Shown here piece after piece: positions 1 through 6,488 of a stretch of 64,000 nt of DNA (positions are counted from its first letter, which is position 1; every line of letters begins with the position of its first letter). Origin of the DNA: Bacteroidota bacterium (GTDB taxonomy: Bacteria > Bacteroidota > Bacteroidia > Cytophagales > Cyclobacteriaceae); NCBI GenBank assembly GCA_018267135.1, contig JAFDZA010000030.1, positions 1 through 64,000 on the forward strand. The letters run 5' to 3'. The notes under the pieces are model-generated. The model was not told the DNA's origin and made no database searches. It was given only the letters and a program-made list of their open reading frames with translations. The translations under genes and the position numbers were made by a program.

Positions 1-165
1 ACTCAAAGCCGGGAAGGTTGCTGAAAAGTGGGACTCAAAAAAAATTGAGGACTGGTCTCGTAGCTCAACTGGATAGAGCATCCCGACTCAAAGCCGGGAA
101 GGTTGCTGAAAAGTGGGACTCAAAAAAAATTGAGGACTGGTCTCGTAGCTCAACTGGATAGAGCA
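1..165 (+). repeat. 85-bp tandem repeat containing 5' part of tRNA-Arg
   Basis: Bases 1-80 recur without a mismatch at 86-165, a period of 85. The five bases after each copy differ (TCCCG at 81-85, GCTGC at 166-170). Each copy ends with the first 27 bases of a tRNA-Arg gene (54-80 and 139-165), and only the second continues into a complete tRNA. Each copy also has a short A-rich hairpin, CTCAA and TTGAG around an A run. The repeat runs off the left edge, so the number of copies is unknown. A collapsed or expanded assembly of a tRNA array at a contig end is an alternative explanation. Confidence 0.85.
54..127 (+). other. Degenerate tRNA-Arg-like remnant
   Basis: The first 27 bases equal the tRNA-Arg(TCT) gene through the D arm. 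They are followed by a different stem where the anticodon arm should be: TCCCG at 81-85 pairs with CGGGA at 95-99 around a 9-base loop rather than the normal 7. The stretch AGGTTGCTG of the variable region and T stem is kept, but the TTCGA T loop and the 3' acceptor strand are absent. It is therefore not a working tRNA. It could be a remnant of unequal recombination in a tRNA array or a transcribed tRNA-like RNA; the end point given is approximate. Confidence 0.5.
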
Positions 166-212
166 GCTGCCTTCTAAGCAGCAGGTTGCTGGTTCGAGTC
201 CAGCCGGGATCA
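139..212 (+). tRNA. tRNA-Arg (anticodon TCT)
   Basis: A full cloverleaf can be drawn. The acceptor strands GGTCTCG (139-145) and CGGGATC (205-211) pair with G-U wobbles, and the discriminator is A212. The anticodon stem GCTGC/GCAGC holds the loop CTTCTAA with anticodon TCT, and the T arm is GCTGG-TTCGAGT-CCAGC. The 3' CCA is not encoded. It reads AGA codons. It lies 14 bases before tRNA-Pro and is probably co-transcribed with it; any promoter lies in or beyond the upstream repeat. Confidence 0.96.
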
Positions 213-226
213 CAAAAATATAAATT

Positions 227-300
227 CGGGGTGTAGCGTAGCCCGGTATCGCGCTTGGTTTGGGACCAAGAGATCGTCAGTTCGAATCTGGCCACCCCGA
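227..300 (+). tRNA. tRNA-Pro (anticodon TGG)
   Basis: The acceptor stem is CGGGGTG (227-233) with CACCCCG (293-299), and the discriminator is A300. The anticodon stem CTTGG/CCAAG holds the loop TTTGGGA with anticodon TGG, and the T arm contains TTCGAAT. Beginning with C1 paired to G72 is usual for bacterial proline tRNAs. The CCA end is not encoded. A strong hairpin terminator follows within 10 bases, ending the two-tRNA transcript. Confidence 0.96.
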
Positions 301-307
301 CAATATA

Positions 308-353
308 TCAAAAAGGTTATTTCATTTTTTGCAAATAGCCTTTTTGATTTTTT
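308..353 (+). terminator. Rho-independent terminator after the tRNA pair
   Basis: A 15-bp stem (308-322 with 333-347, one G-U pair) encloses a 10-base loop and is followed by T348-353. It ends the rightward tRNA transcript. The stop codon of the leftward AraC gene (317-319) lies inside the left arm, so the hairpin may also end that transcript, although the T run on that side is poor. Confidence 0.9.
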
Positions 354-1198
354 AAAAAAAGGGCTAATGATTTATTTCTAAATCCTCTCGGAGTAACCCT
401 CTTCTTCTTCAAAAAAATACGGTTAAAATAGGTCAGGCTTTCAAAACCGGTTTCGTATGCAATCTCACTAATGGCCTTATCTGTTTCCGTCAGCAGGTGG
501 CAGATGTTTCCAATACGAATATCATTTACATAATCTGAAAAAGTTTTACCCGTAGCCCGTTTAAAAAATTTACAAAAAGCACTGGGCGAAAGATGAATAA
601 GATCGGCCGTTTGGCCGAGGTCAATTATTTTAGTTGCATTTTTTTGAATGTGCCGGCACACCTTGTTAATCCGACTCTCTGTTACTTCGTTAAGTACTGC
701 ATTAAAATATTCTGATGATAACTTCGTGTTCTTTTGTATTGAGAGTTTCTGCAGAATGGTAAGAAGGCAAACTACTTTCTCAACACCAGTTAAAGCAGGC
801 AGTAACTCAATTTGTGATATTACCTCTTTTGAGGGAGAAAAAAAGGTACCTCTTGATGCACCTGATAACAATCGGGCTATCTTATCAAATCCATTCAAAT
901 GCAGAAAACCTCGGATAAAATCATCGGAAAATTGAATAACAACGGCCGATACACTTTTTTTTTCCAGATCGCTCGACCAGGTGTGGGGTAACCCCGGCCC
1001 TAACAATACAAGATCGCCTGCCGAAAAAATTTCGTTGCTATCCCCCACTAATCGCCTTCCTTTTCCTTTTGTAATAAGGGTTAACTCGTACTCGGGATGA
1101 TAGTGCCACTTAAACTCAAATGCAGGTACCACAAAGCGATAAGCAAAAAATGATTCACTGCCTTTTTTTGTAGCAATATTTTCGTACATCGCTTTCAT
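317..1198 (-). CDS. AraC-family regulator with cupin sensor domain
   Basis: This 293-residue protein has the two-part build of AraC sugar regulators. Residues 20-100 form a cupin-like ligand-binding half, with the HYHPEYEL histidine motif and GDLVLLGPGLPHTW. Residues 185-280 hold two helix-turn-helix units, the second with the conserved SEIAYETGFES and YFNRIFLKKKRVTPRGFR pattern. No membrane segment is visible. A second ATG three codons in (1189) is an alternative start. The gene is divergent from the PhyH-isomerase-GH127-GH13 operon, so it most likely controls that operon in response to a sugar or sugar derivative; the ligand is unknown. Its stop codon lies within the terminator shared with the tRNA genes. 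Confidence 0.9.
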   Translation of the reverse strand: MKAMYENIATKKGSESFFAYRFVVPAFEFKWHYHPEYELTLITKGKGRRLVGDSNEIFSAGDLVLLGPGLPHTWSSDLEKKSVSAVVIQFSDDFIRGFLHLNGFDKIARLLSGASRGTFFSPSKEVISQIELLPALTGVEKVVCLLTILQKLSIQKNTKLSSEYFNAVLNEVTESRINKVCRHIQKNATKIIDLGQTADLIHLSPSAFCKFFKRATGKTFSDYVNDIRIGNICHLLTETDKAISEIAYETGFESLTYFNRIFLKKKRVTPRGFRNKSLALFLKNQKGYLQKMK

Positions 1199-1208
1199 AC
1201 CAATACAA

Positions 1209-1225
1209 TAATATCCCGTAATATC
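1209..1225. promoter_or_regulatory. Candidate AraC operator (direct repeat)
   Basis: TAATATC occurs twice as a direct repeat (1209-1215 and 1219-1225), a 10-base period of about one helical turn. It lies just upstream of the AraC gene, in the 128-bp divergent gap before the PhyH gene. AraC-type activators often bind tandem half-sites on one face of the helix. The binding role is inferred from position only. Confidence 0.35.
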
Positions 1226-1326
1226 TATGATTTTTAATTCTATGTCAATAGAGTGTTATAATATGCAAGAAAGTGCCAAAGGCTACCGTATGTGTCTTCT
1301 AATTTTACTATCCTAAAATTCTATTT

Positions 1327-2145
1327 ATGACCATCCCCCAGTCTGTACGCGAAAATCTTGACAAGCCTTATCCGCTTACCTCTCAACAAATTGATTTCTA
1401 TCAGCAAAATAGGTTCATTAAACTGAAAGAGGTATTTACTGCCGAAACCATCGCCTACTTTGGAACCGTTATTACTGAAAAAGTGGCCGCGATGAACCAA
1501 GTTACCTCCGGCCTAAGCGAGCGCAATACCTACGGGAAAGCATTTCTGCAATTATTTAATCTGTGGCGGGAAGACGAGCAAATCAAAGAGTTTGTTTTTA
1601 GCAAGCGTCTGGCAAAAATAGCGGCTAACCTGATGGAGACAGAAGGCGTACGGTTGTACCACGACCAGGCATTATACAAAGAAGCCGGGGGAGGGATTAC
1701 TCCCTGGCATGCCGATCAGTATTACTGGCCACTGGAAACAGACAAAACCGTAACCGCCTGGATTCCATTACAGAAAACTTCTCTGGAGATGGGACCGCTA
1801 GAATTTAGTGCCGGCAGTCATCAGATTGTGGAAGGCCGCGAGCTGGAGATAGGCGATGAAAGCGAAACCATTATTCAACAACGGTTGCGAGTTACTGATT
1901 TTAAACACGTGGTGGAAGCCTTTGACTTGGGTGAAGTAAGTTTTCATTCGGGGTGGGTGTTCCATCGGGCGGGTGCCAACACCACCCAAGCCATGCGTAA
2001 GGTAATGACGGTAATCTACATGGATCGTGAAATGAAATTAAAAAAACCAGAAAATAAAAATCAAATTAATGACTGGAATACCTGGTGCCCCGGTGCCGAA
2101 ATTGGCCAGGTAATTAACTCGCCCATTAACCCGGTGCTCTACTAA
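1327..2145 (+). CDS. Phytanoyl-CoA dioxygenase (PhyH) family protein
   Basis: This 272-residue cytoplasmic protein belongs to the Fe(II)/2-oxoglutarate dioxygenases of the PhyH type. The iron triad is visible as H128-x-D130 in PWHADQYYWP and H213 in GWVFHRAG, and R224 is placed to bind 2-oxoglutarate. Such enzymes hydroxylate small organic substrates; the substrate here cannot be read from sequence. It is the first gene of a rightward operon, and its stop TAA overlaps the ATG of the isomerase gene by one base, which suggests translational coupling. The context points to a sugar-derived substrate, but that is inference. Confidence 0.88.
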   Translation: MTIPQSVRENLDKPYPLTSQQIDFYQQNRFIKLKEVFTAETIAYFGTVITEKVAAMNQVTSGLSERNTYGKAFLQLFNLWREDEQIKEFVFSKRLAKIAANLMETEGVRLYHDQALYKEAGGGITPWHADQYYWPLETDKTVTAWIPLQKTSLEMGPLEFSAGSHQIVEGRELEIGDESETIIQQRLRVTDFKHVVEAFDLGEVSFHSGWVFHRAGANTTQAMRKVMTVIYMDREMKLKKPENKNQINDWNTWCPGAEIGQVINSPINPVLY

Positions 2146-2978
2146 TGCAGATTAAGTTCATGTGCCCCTACTGGGGGCAGGAAGGAACAAGTATGCAGCA
2201 GTTCTTCAGGCGGATATCAGAAGAACAATATGATGGCGTGGAGATCAATCTTCCGGATGATCGTGAGCAGATAAAAAAATTTTGTAAAGAACTAGATTCC
2301 ATTCGTGTCAAGCGAAAATTCATTTTCATTGCACAACAAGTATTGTCGCAGGCAACCGAATCAGTAAATGAGTACACCGACAGAATGAAAGCAAAGATCG
2401 AGTTTCTGGTTTCTTTAAAGCCCGATTTTATAAACAGCCATACCGGAAAAGATTTTTTTTCATTTGATGATAACTGCCGCATTCTGGATGTAACAGAGAA
2501 TATGGCCGCTCGTTCCGGTGTTCCAATCATTCATGAAACTCATCGCGGGCGGTTTACTTTTCACGCCTCGGCTTTGTTACCCTACCTGCAACGTTATCCA
2601 GCTCTGAAACTCACAGGCGATTTTTCGCACTGGTGCACCGTATCAGAAAGTATGTTAACCGATCAGGAATTTATTCTTGAAAAAATTATTCCGCACGTGC
2701 ATCATATCCATGCCCGTATCGGCTATGAGCATAGCCCTCAGGTAAATGATCCGACTGCACCGGAGTGGAGCCGGCATATAGAAATTTTCTTCGGATGGTG
2801 GAAGAAGATACTTCAAACACAGTTGGCACAAGGAAAAAAAACAATTACCATCACACCGGAGTTCGGGCCTGCCCCCTATATGCCTGTTTCTCCTTATTCG
2901 CAAAAGCCATTATCAGATCAGTGGAACAACAATGTTTGGATGAAAAATGAAATACAGGAAAGGCTGATTTCGAGCTAA
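2145..2978 (+). CDS. Sugar phosphate isomerase/epimerase-like TIM barrel protein
   Basis: The 277 residues resemble the xylose-isomerase-like TIM barrel (AP endonuclease 2 fold) group. Typical pieces are YDGVEINLPDD near the N-terminus, an INSHTGKDFF strand, IIHETHRGR, KLTGDFSHWC, HVHHIHARIG and a C-terminal TITPEFGP, which supply acidic and histidine residues for a metal site. There is no signal peptide. The start overlaps the PhyH stop (TAATG). PhyH-isomerase pairs of this kind suggest that a sugar or inositol-like compound is oxidised and then isomerised or cleaved, but the reaction is not known. Confidence 0.82.
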   Translation: MQIKFMCPYWGQEGTSMQQFFRRISEEQYDGVEINLPDDREQIKKFCKELDSIRVKRKFIFIAQQVLSQATESVNEYTDRMKAKIEFLVSLKPDFINSHTGKDFFSFDDNCRILDVTENMAARSGVPIIHETHRGRFTFHASALLPYLQRYPALKLTGDFSHWCTVSESMLTDQEFILEKIIPHVHHIHARIGYEHSPQVNDPTAPEWSRHIEIFFGWWKKILQTQLAQGKKTITITPEFGPAPYMPVSPYSQKPLSDQWNNNVWMKNEIQERLISS

Positions 2979-2996
2979 CAACTTAAAACAAAAAAG

Positions 2997-4934
2997 ATGA
3001 AATTTATACTGATGATAGTCTTGGCTTCGGGGGGCGCAATTAGCTGTCAGAACTCTCCTCCTGCAATAAATTCGCCTTTTGAAAAAGTGAAAACTATTTC
3101 AGAAGAATACACTATTCTTCCTATTACATCCGTTAAGCCGGAAGGATGGCTGCGCGAACAAATCCAAAAAAATCTCGATGGGTTTACCGGGCGATTGGAT
3201 ACACTCGTACCAGCCCTCATCCTAGAAGATCAAATCTATGGGCAAAACCGGTTAAGTAAAAAAATAAAAAATAAAAACGTAGGTGCACTTGGAGACGCAG
3301 GCGATTGGCAGATTCAATTTCTATGGTGGAACAGTGAAACCCAAAGCAACTGGCGCGATGGCTACATCCGGAGTGCCCTCCTCACAAACGATGAGCACCA
3401 CCTACGAAAACTAAGCCAGTATATTCGCTACATTCTATCAACACAGGATAAAGACGGCTATTTAGGTATTTATGATGACGATATCCGCTACAAATTTGAT
3501 AATGAAAACGGAGAGTTGTGGGCCAAATCGAGTCTACTAAGAGGATTGCTGGCATGGTACGAATATACTGGTGACAAAAATGTGCTTAATGCCATTGAAC
3601 GTGCCATTCAAAATGTAATGGACAACTACCCCGCCACAGCCTCTCATCCTTTTTATTCTAAGCAACCCAATGTGGGCGGCACCTCGCACGGGCTCACTAT
3701 TACGGATGTGTTAGAAAGCCTGTATCGCATCACCGGAAACAAAAAGTATCAAGACTATTGTCTGTTTTTATACAAAGATTTTTCAGAACAGGCTCTAAAC
3801 GAAGATGTACAGTACCTAAAACTGATAAATGATACGCTTCCACTAAAAGGCCACGGTGTACATACCTACGAACATGTAAGAAGCGTTGCCGCAGCATACA
3901 TGGCCTCGGGCCACCCACAATTAAAAAAAGCGCTTGATTCATTTCTAAAAAAAATTTATAAAGAAACTACTGCTTCGGGGGCGGCCGTGGGCGATGAATG
4001 GATCAGAGGGATTGGTGCCGATGCCACCCAGCGCGGATACGAGTATTGTTCTTTGCAGGAATTAATGCACAGCTACCTCAGCCTGATGGTTAAATTCGGA
4101 GATCAATCAATGGCCGATAAAGCTGAAAAGATTTTTTTTAATGCCGCTCAAGGTGCCCGGCATCCTGAAAAGAGTTGCATTGCTTACTTAAAATCAGACA
4201 ACTCATACGAAATGACCGGAGGATTGAATGGAGAGACCCGTGATAAAAATCAGACGCGTTACTCCTACTCGCCAGTGCACCAAGAAGTAGCCGTCTGTTG
4301 TGTGCCCAATGCGGGGCGTATAGCGCCTTATTTTGTTCAGCACATGTGGTTAAAAACGGATCATTCCATTGTGGCCGCACTGCTTGGCCCCAGTATGGTT
4401 ACTACCTCTATAGGAAATGATACCATTAGCATCAAAGAAGAAACATATTATCCTTTTGGTAACATAATCCGTTTTGAAGTAACCGCTCATTCTCAATTTG
4501 CTTTGAAGATCCGAAAGCCGGATTGGGTATCAGCGTTTCTTCTTACGGAAGGCTATCGGGAAGAGAATGGCTTTATTATTATAGAAAAAAACTGGAGTGG
4601 CACACAAACCGTAGAGCTGAAATTTAATCCGGAAGTGGTCGTTCGCGAAGACATTAATCATGAGAAATATTTTACATACGGTGCATTGGTTTTAGCGCAT
4701 CCCATTGAAGCCCTGGAGCAACGTGGAAAATCATTTCCGCTAGCCGGTTTTTATAATTATAAATACCTCCCTAAAGAAAAAGTTGAGTATTTATATGCTC
4801 ACGAAAAAGTATTGGCCGATCCGGTACAATTAAAATTTAAAACGCTTTTAATAAACGCTCGTACAAAACAAAAAGACACCGTTTACCTCGTGCCCATGAA
4901 AGAAACTATTTTAAGGCAGATTACATTTAAGTAA
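2997..4934 (+). CDS. GH127-type glycoside hydrolase lipoprotein (beta-L-arabinofuranosidase-like)
   Basis: This 645-residue protein of the DUF1680/GH127 group has a signal peptide ending in a lipobox with Cys17, so it should be membrane-anchored outside the cytoplasm. The zinc-thiolate centre known from HypBA1 is matched by E349-x-C351 in GYEYCS and C434-C435 in AVCCVPNAG, and E334 is a plausible acid/base. The catalytic set therefore looks intact. Known members release beta-L-arabinofuranose; GH146 uses a similar centre and is an alternative. It lies 18 bp after the isomerase gene and 2 bp before the GH13 gene, in the same operon. Confidence 0.85.
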   Translation: MKFILMIVLASGGAISCQNSPPAINSPFEKVKTISEEYTILPITSVKPEGWLREQIQKNLDGFTGRLDTLVPALILEDQIYGQNRLSKKIKNKNVGALGDAGDWQIQFLWWNSETQSNWRDGYIRSALLTNDEHHLRKLSQYIRYILSTQDKDGYLGIYDDDIRYKFDNENGELWAKSSLLRGLLAWYEYTGDKNVLNAIERAIQNVMDNYPATASHPFYSKQPNVGGTSHGLTITDVLESLYRITGNKKYQDYCLFLYKDFSEQALNEDVQYLKLINDTLPLKGHGVHTYEHVRSVAAAYMASGHPQLKKALDSFLKKIYKETTASGAAVGDEWIRGIGADATQRGYEYCSLQELMHSYLSLMVKFGDQSMADKAEKIFFNAAQGARHPEKSCIAYLKSDNSYEMTGGLNGETRDKNQTRYSYSPVHQEVAVCCVPNAGRIAPYFVQHMWLKTDHSIVAALLGPSMVTTSIGNDTISIKEETYYPFGNIIRFEVTAHSQFALKIRKPDWVSAFLLTEGYREENGFIIIEKNWSGTQTVELKFNPEVVVREDINHEKYFTYGALVLAHPIEALEQRGKSFPLAGFYNYKYLPKEKVEYLYAHEKVLADPVQLKFKTLLINARTKQKDTVYLVPMKETILRQITFK

Positions 4935-4936
4935 CT

Positions 4937-6463
4937 ATGAAGAAATTATTTATCCTATTGCTATTGAGTGGATTTTCCCTTTCCTGTTTTTCACAAGAAA
5001 TTATTTACCATATTTTTCAGCGAAGTTTTTTTGATAGCAACCAAGATGGACATGGCGACTTGCGGGGAATACAGCAAAAATTAGATTACCTGCAAGAGTT
5101 GGGGGTAACTTCGCTCCTTCTTACACCCCTGTACCAATCCGAGTTTTATCACAATTATTTTGCTACTGATTTTGAAAAAATTGATAAACGATACGGATCG
5201 CTGGATGACTATCTAGCTTTAGTGAGGGAAGCGCATAAACGAGGCTTTAAAATTTATCAGGATGTAGAGATGCAGTATGTTACAGATAAGCACCCATGGT
5301 ACATTAGTTCGTTTAATAATCTTCAATCTCCCTATGCAAAATATATTTATTACCACGACAGCCTGAATCAAAAACCTTTTTTCTTTTATAACATTCCAGA
5401 GTTTGTTACCTACAACAATCTGAAACAAAAGATTGCAGTCGTTAATATGCATAATCCGGCCGTTCGCCAGTACACATTAGATGTATTGACCTTTTGGGCT
5501 GACCCTAATAAAGATGGAAAATTTGATGATGGGGTAGATGGTTTCCGCCTCGATCACATGATGGATGATCTGGATAATTTTAAAAAGCTACCCGATTTGT
5601 TTACAAAATTCTGGACACCGGTAATAACAGGTCTCAAAAAAGTAAACCCCAATCTGCTCATTACAGCAGAACAGGCTAATTGGTTTTCATTAGGCCGGGA
5701 GTATTTTCGGCAGGCAAACGTAGATCGGGTATTTGCATTCTACCTTAGCTGGGCCATCGAAAAAATGGATAAAAAAGAGCTACTCAAAGCAGCTGACAGC
5801 ACACTAACCAAAAACCCAGGCAACAAAAATCAGATTGTATTTCTGGAAAATCACGATACCCGAAGAATTGCATCAGCCAAAGGTATGACTATACCTAAAC
5901 TGAAATGCGTGGCTGCCTTAAATCTTTTTTTAGGAGGCGTGCCTCTTATCTACTATGGACAAGAATTGGGCATGAAAGGAAAACAGATGAAAGGCCCGAC
6001 TGATGGCAATGATATCCCCATCCGCGAAGCCTTTGAGTGGACTGCGAATGCCACCGGTAAAGGCATGGCGCTTTGGTACAAGAATACCGGCCCCTGGTGG
6101 GATAGCACGTACGTAAAACCCTATGATGGAATTTCTCTTGAAGAAGAAAAACGAGATCCACATTCGCTTTGGAGCTACTATCGACAGATGATACATCTGA
6201 GAAAATCAAGCCCGGCCTTATCGCAAGGCCGGTATCGTGCCCTTAACAATGAAAATGATAAAGTATTTTCATTTCTTCGCTATACGGAAAAAGAAGAGGT
6301 GGCAGTGGTGATAAACCTTTCCGGCAACATTGAGCAGGCCAACGTCTCTATAGACTCAAAATCTCTTACCAATCTATTGAGTAAGAAAAAACATATATTA
6401 AATAATGGGAATCTCTCAATTCAATTACAGCCTTACGAAGTACAGCTTTACAAGATTCAGTAG
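4937..6463 (+). CDS. Secreted GH13 alpha-amylase-family enzyme with altered region I
   Basis: The 508-residue protein starts with a signal peptide (about residues 1-20) and continues as a GH13 barrel. The nucleophile D206 (DGFRLD), acid/base E245 (ITAEQ) and the H306-D307 pair (FLENHD) are all present, followed by GVPLIYYGQELGM and a small C-terminal beta domain. In region I, where most members have DVxxNH, it reads D109-V-E-M-Q-Y114, so the subsite -1 histidine is replaced. It is the last gene of the AraC-controlled operon and probably acts on an alpha-linked oligosaccharide or transfers glucosyl groups. Loss of that histidine suggests an unusual substrate. Confidence 0.88.
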   Translation: MKKLFILLLLSGFSLSCFSQEIIYHIFQRSFFDSNQDGHGDLRGIQQKLDYLQELGVTSLLLTPLYQSEFYHNYFATDFEKIDKRYGSLDDYLALVREAHKRGFKIYQDVEMQYVTDKHPWYISSFNNLQSPYAKYIYYHDSLNQKPFFFYNIPEFVTYNNLKQKIAVVNMHNPAVRQYTLDVLTFWADPNKDGKFDDGVDGFRLDHMMDDLDNFKKLPDLFTKFWTPVITGLKKVNPNLLITAEQANWFSLGREYFRQANVDRVFAFYLSWAIEKMDKKELLKAADSTLTKNPGNKNQIVFLENHDTRRIASAKGMTIPKLKCVAALNLFLGGVPLIYYGQELGMKGKQMKGPTDGNDIPIREAFEWTANATGKGMALWYKNTGPWWDSTYVKPYDGISLEEEKRDPHSLWSYYRQMIHLRKSSPALSQGRYRALNNENDKVFSFLRYTEKEEVAVVINLSGNIEQANVSIDSKSLTNLLSKKKHILNNGNLSIQLQPYEVQLYKIQ

Positions 6464-6488
6464 CACGTGTTGTCGCTACCGGAATTTC

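Noticed and set aside
65..295. Minus-strand open frame over the tRNA genes
   Set aside because: Its protein is the reverse translation of the tRNA-Arg and tRNA-Pro genes and the repeat, a well-known false call.
1..300. Integration site of a mobile element at tRNA-Arg
   Set aside because: The duplicated part is the 5' half, not the 3' end, and no integrase or element genes follow.
6464..6488. Terminator between the GH13 gene and mutS2
   Set aside because: Only a 5-bp stem (GTAGC/GCTAC) without a T run can be drawn, too weak to call.
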